From Ignavibacteria bacterium (GTDB lineage Bacteria > Bacteroidota > Ignavibacteria > Ignavibacteriales > SURF-24): a stretch of DNA of 64,000 nucleotides. The notes beneath the pieces were generated by a model. That model worked only from the letters and a program-made list of their open reading frames with translations. It made no database searches and had not been told where the DNA came from. Positions 53,337 to 62,566 of this stretch are shown in pieces. Numbering within the stretch: the stretch's first letter is position 1; each line of letters begins with the position of its first letter. The stretch spans positions 124,001 through 188,000 of the forward strand of contig JAAXKQ010000006.1 of NCBI GenBank assembly GCA_025612245.1, written 5' to 3'. A program made the position numbers and the translations under genes.

Positions 53337-55355
53337 TCAGTTTATCCTTGCTCCGGTTAATTTCTTTTCCACACATTTCAGCTGACAGAATAGTCCCGGC
53401 CTGATCCTGGTTCCGGACGGCAGGCTCTGTGAGACCACCTTTCCGCTGCCTTCAATCTTATACTTTATTCCCAATTCCAATAACACTGCAACTGCGTCTC
53501 TTAAATTGTAACTGCTTAAGTCAGGCATAAAACTTTTGTTCAACACACTGGGCCTGCTTACCGAATAATTCCTCGCCTGGCTGTTTTGCGGAACGTCTGC
53601 ATATTTTCTGTTTTGGCTTACCTTTTCAGAAGCCGTAATCACCTTTTCAAACTTTGTCTTCTCATCGTCTTTAAGCTTTGTCCCTGAAATGAGGTTGATA
53701 TCTGCTGCAATCAGTCTTTCAGCCACATTCTTAAAAATCGGGGCTGCCACGAGTCCTCCGTAGCGTCCCACCTGTGGTGAGTTTACAAGTATGTAGCAGA
53801 CAACCTTTGGCTTGTCAGCCGGGAAAAACCCGACAAACGATGAATTATAGCTGGAACTAGAATACTTGTTGTTAATGAGCTGCTGCGAGGTTCCTGTCTT
53901 TCCCCCGGCAGTTACCCTGTCCAGCTTTGCCGTCTTTGCCGTTCCGTTCTCAATGACGCCTACGAGCAGGTTTTTTATCCTGTCGGAGGTCTCTTTTCTT
54001 ATGACATTTCTAAGCGGCTTCGGCGTAAACTCTTCCTTTACCGAGCCATCCCTTGAGGTAACCCTCTTGAGCAGGTGAGGCTGATAAAGCGTTCCTCCGT
54101 TGACTAAAGCTGCATAGGCCGTTGCAATCTGTATCGGGGTAACCGATACCTCATAACCAAATGACATAAAAGCCTGGGTCAGTTCGTTGAAGTTTCCCGG
54201 CTTTTTCAGTGTTCCCCTGCTTTCTCCAGGCAGATCTATAAAGGAATAATTGCCAAATCCATAATTCCTGAGGTACTTGTAAAAGCTGTCATCGTCAATC
54301 TTCCCGATCAACTTTGCCATGCCTATGTTGCTCGACTGCTCAATGACCTCGCGCACGGTAAGCCACTGGAGCTTGTGTGAATCGGTGATGTTAACGTTTC
54401 TGTACCTGAATTTTCCGTTCTCTGCATAGACGCTTTCATTTCCCTTGATCAGATGCTTGTCAAACAGGGTTGAAATCGTAATCGACTTAAAAGTGGACCC
54501 CGGCTCATAGGTATCAGTCAGTGCCCTGTTGCGCCTGATTGCATCGGAGGAGGCCCCGTACTTGTTTGGATTATAATCCGGCATATTGGCCAGTGCCAGT
54601 ATTTCTCCTGTGTTTGGGTCCATGATAATGCCAATGGCGGCATTACTCTGGAACTGCTCCAGGCCCTTCCTGAGCTCTTCTTCGAGGATCTTCTGGTAAG
54701 ATTTGTCAATTGTCAGGACCAGATTTTCCCCGGGCACGGGTTGGACGGTTGCATCTTCAGAAACCGTTACCATTCTACCCTTGACATCCCTTTCGATGAT
54801 CATGTTTCCGTCAGTACCGGTAAGAACCTTGTTATAGTACTTCTCTACTCCGTCTATGCCTTCGTATGAGTTCCCAACGTAACCCAGTACGTGCGAAGCA
54901 AGGTTGTCATAAGAATAGATCCTGGTCGGATCTTCCTTCGAGAACAGGCCGTTGATCTTCACGTCCTTTAGCTTTACTGCCAGCTCGGCAGGAGCCTTTT
55001 TCTCCAGACAAACAACCTTGGATGCAGGGTTCTTCAGCTTATTCCTGTAATAGCTTTTTGAATTGCCGAATACCCTGGAAAAAATTGAGGACAGGGAATC
55101 AATATCCTTGTCCTTTGCCATTCTTGTGTCGACAAAAAATGAAACGTCATTACGGTCATATGCCAGCAGTTCACCGTTTCTGTCGTAAATAAATCCCCTT
55201 TCAGCCCTGATTACCTTCTTTTCGATCTGCTGATTCTTGGCATAATAGTCAAAGTCATCGTGTTTCCTGATCTGAATGTCAAAAAGTTTGATCAGTAAAG
55301 CTGCAAAGAAAATGATCAGTACAAATATTACCAGTAAAGCTCTGTTGTTATTCAT
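53337..55355 (-). CDS. ftsI: septal transpeptidase FtsI (class B PBP) with a PASTA domain
   Basis: FtsI cross-links septal peptidoglycan with FtsW. The 672 residues start with a membrane helix (about 6-24), followed by the dimerisation region (about 45-200) and the transpeptidase domain. Active-site motifs are STFK (Ser287-Lys290), SSN (341-343) and KTGT (486-489). The C-terminus has one PASTA repeat (FMPDLSSYNLRDAVAVLLELG onward). PASTA is common in FCB and Gram-positive FtsI but absent in E. coli. It overlaps ftsL by eight bases and ends one base before murE. Confidence 0.96.
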   Translation of the reverse strand: MNNNRALLVIFVLIIFFAALLIKLFDIQIRKHDDFDYYAKNQQIEKKVIRAERGFIYDRNGELLAYDRNDVSFFVDTRMAKDKDIDSLSSIFSRVFGNSKSYYRNKLKNPASKVVCLEKKAPAELAVKLKDVKINGLFSKEDPTRIYSYDNLASHVLGYVGNSYEGIDGVEKYYNKVLTGTDGNMIIERDVKGRMVTVSEDATVQPVPGENLVLTIDKSYQKILEEELRKGLEQFQSNAAIGIIMDPNTGEILALANMPDYNPNKYGASSDAIRRNRALTDTYEPGSTFKSITISTLFDKHLIKGNESVYAENGKFRYRNVNITDSHKLQWLTVREVIEQSSNIGMAKLIGKIDDDSFYKYLRNYGFGNYSFIDLPGESRGTLKKPGNFNELTQAFMSFGYEVSVTPIQIATAYAALVNGGTLYQPHLLKRVTSRDGSVKEEFTPKPLRNVIRKETSDRIKNLLVGVIENGTAKTAKLDRVTAGGKTGTSQQLINNKYSSSSYNSSFVGFFPADKPKVVCYILVNSPQVGRYGGLVAAPIFKNVAERLIAADINLISGTKLKDDEKTKFEKVITASEKVSQNRKYADVPQNSQARNYSVSRPSVLNKSFMPDLSSYNLRDAVAVLLELGIKYKIEGSGKVVSQSLPSGTRIRPGLFCQLKCVEKKLTGARIN

Positions 55356-55689
55356 ATTTGCTGTTAATCTCTTTTACAACCTCATCCAGCTGATCTTTCT
55401 CGACCTCAATTACAATGTTCGGTTCCGAGAGTTTTTCCATTTCCAACCTCGATTCCGCCAGCTGAATGATTCTTTCTTCCGTTTCCAGCTTCTGCACTTC
55501 AACCTGAAGCATTACGGTTTCATTATTTTTGGCTTCCAAAGTTTCTTCGAGATATATTTTCTCTTTTGTAAGCCTTTCAATTTCTAGTTTCAGGACGACA
55601 TACAGTAGAACAACTGAAGCGACAAAAAACGCCGATATGAGGGTAAGAATTATTACTGGCTTTTTGTGTCCGGATTTAGCTTTCTTCAT
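55348..55689 (-). CDS. FtsL-like division protein
   Basis: The small protein has 113 residues. It has a short basic cytoplasmic tail (KKAKSGHKK), one helix (about 12-31, VIILTLISAFFVASVVLLYV) and then a coiled coil (LEIERLTKEKIYLEETLEAK through LESRLEMEKL). This is the FtsL layout; sequence conservation in this family is low, so the call rests on architecture and on its place between rsmH and ftsI. It would recruit FtsI and FtsW with FtsQ. It overlaps both neighbours (4 and 8 bases). Confidence 0.8.
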   Translation of the reverse strand: MKKAKSGHKKPVIILTLISAFFVASVVLLYVVLKLEIERLTKEKIYLEETLEAKNNETVMLQVEVQKLETEERIIQLAESRLEMEKLSEPNIVIEVEKDQLDEVVKEINSKYE

Positions 55690-56612
55690 ACCCTTCTTGC
55701 TGCTCTTAGTTTTGCGCTTCTTGCTCTTCTGTTAATTTCTATTTCTTCAGACGATGGGGCGACAGGCTTTCTGGTTAATACTTCGAGTCTTTTTACCTTA
55801 TCGCATACACAAATGGGAAAATCAGGCGGACAGACACAGGATAAACTTTCATTCTTAAAAAAATCCTTTACCACCCGGTCTTCCAAAGAGTGGTAAGTCA
55901 AAATCACGATGTTTCCTCCTGTCTTTAACAGTTCCACTGATTTTATCAGGAACTCCCTTAAAACACCCAGCTCATCGTTGACATAAATTCTTAAGGCCTG
56001 GAAAACACGCGATAGAGTTTTGTTCAGGTGCTGAGAAGGCGTCAAATCTTCAATTATTCCGGCCAGTTCAGTAGTGGTTTCAATTTCTCTGAACCCACGC
56101 TGCTGAACTATCCTCTGAGCAATCCTCCGCGAATTCTTTTCCTCACCGAATTGGTACAATATATCTGCAATTTCCTCTTCTGTAAACCCATTAATAACAT
56201 CAGAGGCTGAGATCTGTTTTGTCTTGTCGAGCCTGAGATCCAATGGACTTTGACTTCTGTAGGTAAAGCCCGATTCAGGGTTGTCAAGCTGAAAGGATGA
56301 AACCCCCAAGTCGGCAAATATGCCGTCAAAATGCTCAATAAACTCGATTTTCGAGACAGTATCGATCTCTGAAAAGTTTGTATTATATAATCTTACTCTG
56401 TTATCAGACTGAAATTTGGCTTTGGAAAAATCGTATGCATCCTTGTCTACTTCAGTTGCAACAAGTTTTGCTTCCACCGGGTCCAGTACTTCAAGAAATT
56501 TCGACGCGTGGCCGCCAAAGCCTATTGTCCCGTCGAAATAAGCTCCCTGCTTATCTGTGATCAGATAACTCAGGCTTTCTTTTAACAGTACCGGAATATG
56601 TTTTTCTTCCAT
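55686..56612 (-). CDS. rsmH: 16S rRNA (cytosine1402-N4)-methyltransferase
   Basis: RsmH (MraW) methylates N4 of C1402 in 16S rRNA. The 308 residues show HIPVLLKESLSYL, FDGTIGFGGHASKFLE (SAM motif I region), LGVSSFQLDNPESGFTYRSQ (a family signature), FQALRIYVNDELGVL, and ILTYHSLEDRVVKDFF near the end. It lies five bases after mraZ and overlaps ftsL by four, the usual gene order. Confidence 0.97.
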   Translation of the reverse strand: MEEKHIPVLLKESLSYLITDKQGAYFDGTIGFGGHASKFLEVLDPVEAKLVATEVDKDAYDFSKAKFQSDNRVRLYNTNFSEIDTVSKIEFIEHFDGIFADLGVSSFQLDNPESGFTYRSQSPLDLRLDKTKQISASDVINGFTEEEIADILYQFGEEKNSRRIAQRIVQQRGFREIETTTELAGIIEDLTPSQHLNKTLSRVFQALRIYVNDELGVLREFLIKSVELLKTGGNIVILTYHSLEDRVVKDFFKNESLSCVCPPDFPICVCDKVKRLEVLTRKPVAPSSEEIEINRRARSAKLRAARRV

Positions 56613-56617
56613 CGCCT

Positions 56618-57058
56618 TTATGGTTTCATCACTTCCTGTGCAATCTCCTCGAAACTCTCCGGCTGTGAGGCAAGATATTTCTCATAAACTGCCGGATTCC
56701 AGATCTCGATCTTCTTAATCGCACCAAGTATGAAGACTTCCTTTTCAATGCCCGCATATTCAATGAGGTTCTGTGGGATAAGCAGCCTTGACTGTGAATC
56801 GAGTGAATCCTCTGAAGCTCTCTGAAGGAATGCCCTCAGAAACATGGCTTCTTTCCTGTCGAACTCGTTTAAGTTAGCCAGCTTGTGGTCCACAAGCTCT
56901 TTCCACTGGTCAAGAGGGTAAACTACAATGCACTGCTCCACACCCCTGGTCATAACAAAAGTATCGTTGGCCTCCGGCTTGACGTACTTACGCAGCTTGG
57001 CCGGAATGCTAACCCTGCCTTTTGAGTCAATTGAATATGTAAAGCTTCCTATAAACAT
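56618..57058 (-). CDS. mraZ: transcriptional regulator MraZ
   Basis: MraZ is a two-domain AbrB/SpoVT-like DNA-binding protein that controls the dcw operon. From the ATG at 57058 it has 146 residues, the usual size, starting MFIGSFTYSIDSKGRVSIPAKLR, the family opening. The second repeat is around SLDSQSRLLIPQNLIEYA. An in-frame TTG at 57106 would add 16 unrelated residues; the ATG has a GTGGGG ribosome site four bases upstream and agrees with the family, so I reject the longer form. It is the first gene of the dcw operon. Confidence 0.94.
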   Translation of the reverse strand: MFIGSFTYSIDSKGRVSIPAKLRKYVKPEANDTFVMTRGVEQCIVVYPLDQWKELVDHKLANLNEFDRKEAMFLRAFLQRASEDSLDSQSRLLIPQNLIEYAGIEKEVFILGAIKKIEIWNPAVYEKYLASQPESFEEIAQEVMKP

Positions 57059-57061
57059 TTT

Positions 57062-57097
57062 CCCCACTTTTTGGGATTTTTCCACACCTTTACCCAC
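57062..57097 (-). promoter_or_regulatory. candidate MraZ-binding boxes at the dcw promoter
   Basis: Three GTGG(G) elements lie within 36 bases of the minus strand (about 57097, 57085 and 57067), just downstream of the predicted promoter. A TTTGGG on the opposite strand lies between the last two. MraZ regulators bind TGGG-type direct repeats in other bacteria. Spacing here (12 and 18) is not the regular 10 of E. coli, so this is tentative. Confidence 0.45.
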
Positions 57098-57105
57098 TGA
57101 AGGCA

Positions 57106-57135
57106 AAAATAACTGAAATTTATCAGCAAAGTCAA
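57106..57135 (-). promoter_or_regulatory. candidate promoter of the dcw operon
   Basis: TTGACT at 57135..57130 and TATTTT at 57111..57106 are spaced by 18 bases, ending about 48 bases before the mraZ ATG. No competing promoter-like pair is seen in this gap. Confidence 0.5.
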
Positions 57136-57286
57136 GTTTTTTTTAGATTTTTTTTGTCGCCGGAAATTAAACCAGCCTCCTGAAGTCCCTTTGTTTTCAT
57201 AGTGGGCATTTGGGAAGTAAAACACTGGATAAAAGCTTAAAATTAAACTATTTATGCGGTTTTCCGTGGAAGAAATGGAGCAAAAT

Positions 57287-57320
57287 AAATGCCCTGAAAA
57301 CCCGGGTTTTCAGGGCATTT
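57287..57320 (-). terminator. perfect 34-bp palindrome, probable terminator of the protease gene
   Basis: The 17-base half AAATGCCCTGAAAACCC is followed directly by its exact reverse complement. T-rich stretches flank both sides. It lies 40 bases beyond the protease stop and could also stop rightward transcripts. Confidence 0.8.
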
Positions 57321-57359
57321 TTCGCCTTTCTGTGGCAAGAAATGGGTAAAATTCCCATC

Positions 57360-58424
57360 CTAGAGATTCTTGTTTACAAAGTCGTTAAAATTATATCCCC
57401 GGCTTGAAAAAAGCGACTCGTTGTCGATAAAATACTGCCTTATGGATTCCACAGGAATTGCCTTCGACAGCCCATACTTTATGTTCATGCGTCTTTCAAC
57501 ATACAGCTCCTTGTTATAAGGCACAAGCGGGTCATACTGTTCAATGCTGTAGTCTTTAGGAGGTCTTACGACGTATTCATAATCTGCAAACAAAGCCTTT
57601 ATCATTCCTACAAGCTCAAAATTCGGAATTCCATTTCTTACGGCCAGAATAATTCCCCCGCTAAAGCCCCTGTTAAATACGGCATCAATGATGAAGCTGC
57701 CCGACTTGTCGCGGTTTGGGCTGCTGACGATGGCCTTGGTAAGTGTCTTATAACCCATTGGGTAGCCGAAGACATAGACAAATGACCCCCACTCAAGCTC
57801 TTTTGCCTCTCCCAGGGGATATGAAAAAACTGATATTTTCTCATCTGGCTCGTGAGAAAGCTCCTTGCCGAGTATTGCAACGTCCAAGGCAGGGTTGATG
57901 CTTATTATATCCAGCTCCCCGTCATCCGGAAAGTCGGCAATATAGTTCGTCTGCCTTTCCTTGACGGCATAGCTTTGTACGTACTTGCTCACTCCCCCGT
58001 CCGGGCCCCTGAAGTATGTGACAAGCGTATCCTCAAAGTTAACCACGTGGGCACACGTCATTACAGCCACCCGCTTAAAGTTATAGAAGATTACAGTAGC
58101 TGTTCCGGAAGCCGTGTTGTCCATGTATTCAATGCGCGTACCGTACTTCCTTATGGCCTCGCTGTTGATCATGGACCTTTCGACGTGGCTTTCAGGACTA
58201 AAATAGATCGTCCTGTAATATGCCACGGAATTAAGCAGCTTTATGCTTTCACTGATCTCTTCGAGCTGCTTTGAGCAGTTCCTGTTTGGGAATTCAGAAT
58301 CATAACGCCCACGATCCTCGGCACCCGGAGCCTTAAGGCGGCTGTCCGGATCAGTTGACGAGCACGATTCAAACAAAAAAAGCACTGCCAAAATAAAAGG
58401 CAGGAGCCTGTTTTTAGCTTTCAT
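57360..58424 (-). CDS. lipoprotein with trypsin-like serine protease domain
   Basis: The protein has 354 residues. The signal peptide ends in the lipobox LFESC (Cys21), so it is lipid-anchored. The chymotrypsin-fold domain (about 100-300) has a visible triad: H126 in TCAHVV, D181 in NPALDVAILG and S255 in RGFSGGII, with a YVFGYPMGY strand between. Regulatory proteases of the DegP type usually add a PDZ domain; none is seen here. Substrate and partner are unknown. It stands alone, with a palindromic terminator behind it. Confidence 0.82.
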   Translation of the reverse strand: MKAKNRLLPFILAVLFLFESCSSTDPDSRLKAPGAEDRGRYDSEFPNRNCSKQLEEISESIKLLNSVAYYRTIYFSPESHVERSMINSEAIRKYGTRIEYMDNTASGTATVIFYNFKRVAVMTCAHVVNFEDTLVTYFRGPDGGVSKYVQSYAVKERQTNYIADFPDDGELDIISINPALDVAILGKELSHEPDEKISVFSYPLGEAKELEWGSFVYVFGYPMGYKTLTKAIVSSPNRDKSGSFIIDAVFNRGFSGGIILAVRNGIPNFELVGMIKALFADYEYVVRPPKDYSIEQYDPLVPYNKELYVERRMNIKYGLSKAIPVESIRQYFIDNESLFSSRGYNFNDFVNKNL

Positions 58425-58591
58425 CTCAACCCCCGAAGCGATTTTTGCTAAAAATTAGAGAAACTTTTCTTAATAAGCTATCTATTTTCAAGGAACCGGG
58501 AATCATCTTTTAAGGTGATGAGGAGTAAAACCATACCGGGGGAAAGCAGCCCTAAAGGAATTATAACAAAAGAAAGATTTATAATGAAATG

Positions 58592-58623
58592 AAGGGGCGG
58601 GGGAAAAAATCTCTCCGCCCCTT
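58592..58623 (-). terminator. GC-rich stem-loop after the agmatinase-family gene
   Basis: AAGGGGCGG (58592-58600) and CCGCCCCTT (58615-58623) form a 9-bp stem with a 14-base loop, 15 bases beyond the stop. Only a weak T-rich stretch follows. Confidence 0.6.
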
Positions 58624-58637
58624 TGAGAAGAGTAAAA

Positions 58638-59528
58638 TTATTTATTCTGGAATGAGTAGTTCAGCATCTTATAGACAAGCTTTGCAGCATTAAAGTCCGA
58701 AGAAGTGCTTGCCTTTACCGGGGCCAGTTCAACTACATCGAAGCCCACGATGTTTCTTTCCTTTCCTATCATGCGCAAAAGATTCATCGTTTCATCCCAG
58801 AAAAGGCCTCCTGGTTCCGGAGTTCCGGTCGAGGGCATAAACGATGGATCAAAGGCATCTACGTCAAAGGTCACGTAAACGTTTTTCCCCAGCTGCTCAA
58901 GCACGCTTCTTTGCCAGTCCTGCCCGTATTTCCCGAGGCGGATATCCCTGGCATAGAATGTCTTTATGTTATTTTCCTTTATAAACCACGATTCTTCGAT
59001 CGACTGAGCCCTGATGCCAACCTGAACAATATTTTTCGTCAGCTCTGCCGCCCTGGCCATAACACACGCATGAGAGTAAATTGAGCCTTCGTAGCTCTGC
59101 CTTAAGTCTGAATGGGCATCAAACTGGAGAATTGTAAGATCGGGATACTTCTCCAGGTGTGCCTTGATTGGAGCTATGGAAATTGAATGCTCCCCGCCCA
59201 GTGTAACAACAAATTTATCGTCATCCAGAAGAGACTTCACGTTTTTATAGATCAGGTCTAAAGATTTCTTGATGCTAAGTTCCTTAAAGTCCAGGAATGG
59301 CAAAGTGCAGATCCCCTTTTCAAAAACCAGTTCGCGGTCCATCTCCTCGTCATAAAATTCCACGTAGTGGGATGCTTCAACAATTCCCTTTGGTCCGTTT
59401 TTCGTTCCATGTCCGTAGCTTACGGTTTTTTCAAAAGGAGCCGATACGATAGCGATCAAAGAATTCTTATAAGATGAAGATTTCTTTTCTACTGCCAGAA
59501 AGTTTTTTTCAATTCCTAACTCTTTCAT
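58638..59528 (-). CDS. agmatinase/arginase-family ureohydrolase
   Basis: The protein has 296 residues. The Mn2-binding motifs of the ureohydrolase family are all present in order: VTLGGEHSISIAPI, LQFDAHSDLRQSYEG, and FDVDAFDPSFMPSTGTPEPGG. The size and FVVTLGGEHS resemble SpeB agmatinases that make putrescine from agmatine; formiminoglutamase or guanidinobutyrase remain possible. It is flanked by stem-loops and appears to be transcribed alone. The N-terminus (to about residue 25) is divergent. Confidence 0.85.
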   Translation of the reverse strand: MKELGIEKNFLAVEKKSSSYKNSLIAIVSAPFEKTVSYGHGTKNGPKGIVEASHYVEFYDEEMDRELVFEKGICTLPFLDFKELSIKKSLDLIYKNVKSLLDDDKFVVTLGGEHSISIAPIKAHLEKYPDLTILQFDAHSDLRQSYEGSIYSHACVMARAAELTKNIVQVGIRAQSIEESWFIKENNIKTFYARDIRLGKYGQDWQRSVLEQLGKNVYVTFDVDAFDPSFMPSTGTPEPGGLFWDETMNLLRMIGKERNIVGFDVVELAPVKASTSSDFNAAKLVYKMLNYSFQNK

Positions 59529-59568
59529 CTGTTCCCATAAATTGTTTATAAAGATATATTAGATAAAA

Positions 59569-59606
59569 AAAGAGACTTAAAAAAATATTTCTTTTTAAGT
59601 CTCTTT
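59569..59606 (-). terminator. rho-independent terminator of ribBA
   Basis: AAAGAGACTTAAAAA (59569-59583) and TTTTTAAGTCTCTTT (59592-59606) form a perfect 15-bp stem with an 8-base loop, 16 bases beyond the ribBA stop. TTTT follows on the minus strand. Confidence 0.88.
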
Positions 59607-59622
59607 AATAACAGATCTGTTT

Positions 59623-60837
59623 TCAGCAGAACTGCTTGTCGTTAAGCAGTATCAGGTGCCCGAGCTTGTCGCGCTTGGTCTGCAGGTACTTCATGTTCTT
59701 TTCATTTGGAGCAATCTCAAGCGGAACCCTTTCGACTATTTCAAGCCCGTAGCCCTTCAGGCCTATGATTTTCTTTGGATTATTTGTCAGGAGTTTCATT
59801 TTCCTTACGCCCAAATCCAGGAGTATCTGAGCCCCTATGCCATAATCCCTCAAGTCGGCCTTAAAGCCCAGGTCCTCGTTTGCCTGAACGGTATCGCGCC
59901 CGTTATCTTGAAGGACATAAGCCCTTATCTTGTTAGCCAGGCCGATGCCCCGTCCTTCCTGCCTCATATAGACAAGGACGCCAGTGCCCTCGGCTTCAAT
60001 TTTTTCAATTGCAGCGTGGAGCTGGTCGTGGCAGTCGCACCTGAGTGACTGGAATACATCTCCAGTCAGGCATTCTGAATGCACGCGCACGAGAACGGGT
60101 TTCTCGGGATCGATTTTTCCCTTAACCAGAGCCACGTGTTCCTTATTGTCCAGAAGGCTTCTATAGACGTGCAGGTGGAAATTTCCCTTTTTTATCGGGA
60201 ACTTGACATCTGCTTCCTTCTGGATCAGTTTATCCTTTTGAATGCGGTATTTAATGAGGTCGCTTACAGTCAGGATCTTAAGCTTAAACTGTTCGGCGTA
60301 TTTCTCAAGGTCCGGTACGCGGGCCATGGTGCCGTCTTCGTTCAAGATTTCACAGAGTACGCCTACGGGCTGTATACCGGAGAGCTTGCAGAGGTCAATT
60401 ACGGCCTCAGTGTGCCCTGCACGCCTTAAGACACCCTCGTCAAAAGCTCTTAAAGGGAAAATATGCCCGGGCCTTGCAAAATCCGTAGACTTGGCATTAC
60501 GGTCGGTCAATTTCTTGATTGTTGTAGCCCTGTCGCTTGCAGATATTCCTGTCGTAGTACCTTCTGCGGCATCAACTGTAACGGTAAACTGAGTTCCATG
60601 CAGTGCAGTGTTGGAATCCACCATTAACTGCAATCCAAGCTCGTCTAGTCGCTTACCCGACATTGGGGCGCATATCATTCCCCTGCCGTGTTTTGCCATA
60701 AAATTTACAATCTCAGGAGTAATGAATTCTGCTGCGCAAACCAGGTCCCCTTCGTTCTCCCTTTCCTCGTCATCCACAACAATTATAACTTTGCCATTTT
60801 TGATTTCCTCAATGGCTTCTTCCACTGAACAGAACAT
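59623..60837 (-). CDS. ribBA: bifunctional DHBP synthase/GTP cyclohydrolase II
   Basis: This protein opens riboflavin synthesis twice: the N-terminal RibB domain makes dihydroxybutanone phosphate from ribulose-5-phosphate, and the C-terminal RibA domain opens GTP. The 404 residues show [14 protein letters not shown] (RibB acid cluster), HTEAVIDLC, then the RibA zinc cysteines in [19 protein letters not shown] and [13 protein letters not shown]. Both active sites look intact, which is not always so in RibBA proteins. It lies about 50 bases downstream of yajC with no FMN-type riboswitch in the gap. A terminator follows. Confidence 0.96.
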   Translation of the reverse strand: MFCSVEEAIEEIKNGKVIIVVDDEERENEGDLVCAAEFITPEIVNFMAKHGRGMICAPMSGKRLDELGLQLMVDSNTALHGTQFTVTVDAAEGTTTGISASDRATTIKKLTDRNAKSTDFARPGHIFPLRAFDEGVLRRAGHTEAVIDLCKLSGIQPVGVLCEILNEDGTMARVPDLEKYAEQFKLKILTVSDLIKYRIQKDKLIQKEADVKFPIKKGNFHLHVYRSLLDNKEHVALVKGKIDPEKPVLVRVHSECLTGDVFQSLRCDCHDQLHAAIEKIEAEGTGVLVYMRQEGRGIGLANKIRAYVLQDNGRDTVQANEDLGFKADLRDYGIGAQILLDLGVRKMKLLTNNPKKIIGLKGYGLEIVERVPLEIAPNEKNMKYLQTKRDKLGHLILLNDKQFC

Positions 60838-60886
60838 TTTATTTCCTTTTCTAACTAACCGTTTTTCAGACAGACTGAGCGTTCAA

Positions 60887-61192
60887 TTATTTTAATATAG
60901 TTGCAATTGCTGAACGTTCAATTTTAATTTTTACGTTTTCGCCGATTTTCACCAGGCAGGTTTTCTCCTCCAGGCCTTCAATGGTTCCGTGAATTCCGCC
61001 CGAGGTTATAATCTTATCGCCTTTCTGAAGATTAGCCAGGAGCTGATCTCTTTCCTTAGCCCTTTTCTGCTGCGGCCTGATGATCATGAAATAGAAGATT
61101 GCAAAAATAGCACCAAACATGATCAGAGTTGAGATCATGCTTCCGCCGCCGCCCTGGGCACCCTGAGGAGCCATTGCTAATAATAAATTCAC
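60887..61192 (-). CDS. yajC: preprotein translocase accessory subunit YajC
   Basis: The protein has 101 residues. One N-terminal helix (about 18-38, MISTLIMFGAIFAIFYFMII) is followed by RPQQKRAKERDQLLANLQKGDKIITSGGIHG, the diagnostic YajC motif. It works with SecDF at the inner membrane. It lies ten bases after tgt, the order common in bacteria; secD is not next to it. Confidence 0.95.
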   Translation of the reverse strand: MNLLLAMAPQGAQGGGGSMISTLIMFGAIFAIFYFMIIRPQQKRAKERDQLLANLQKGDKIITSGGIHGTIEGLEEKTCLVKIGENVKIKIERSAIATILK

Positions 61193-61202
61193 TTATTCCT
61201 CC

Positions 61203-62360
<1,158 letters not shown>

Positions 62361-62383
62361 CTAAAAGCTGTCTACTGTGTAAA

Positions 62384-62412
62384 AATTAATTTAATAGACT
62401 AATTTACGTCAA
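62384..62412 (-). promoter_or_regulatory. candidate promoter of tgt-yajC
   Basis: TTGACG (62412..62407) and TTAATT (62389..62384) are separated by 17 bases, and the start lies about 35 bases on. Supported by spacing and context only. Confidence 0.35.
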
Positions 62413-62566
62413 ATTTTAGTGAAGCGCTATAGAAAAGGCTAACTACAAAGCTGAGAAAGAGCAGCTTAAAGGAGAAGAAAGCGGACCCCGACAAAAAAGA
62501 TGGGGCCCCGCCGCATAAATCCGGCTTGCACCAGGAGGCAATTGGGATTGTAAATTCTCCAAGCTT

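Noticed and set aside
57059-57106. A 16-residue N-terminal extension of MraZ from a TTG
   Set aside because: The extension is unlike the family and it overlaps the candidate MraZ boxes. The ATG at 57058 has a better ribosome site.
60838-60886. A possible FMN riboswitch before ribBA
   Set aside because: The gap to yajC is only 49 bases and cannot hold the conserved RFN structure.
62490-62520. A GC-rich stem-loop (GGACCCC with GGGGCCC) after the FAD subunit gene
   Set aside because: One arm pairs imperfectly and no T-run follows on the minus strand, so terminator function is not supported.
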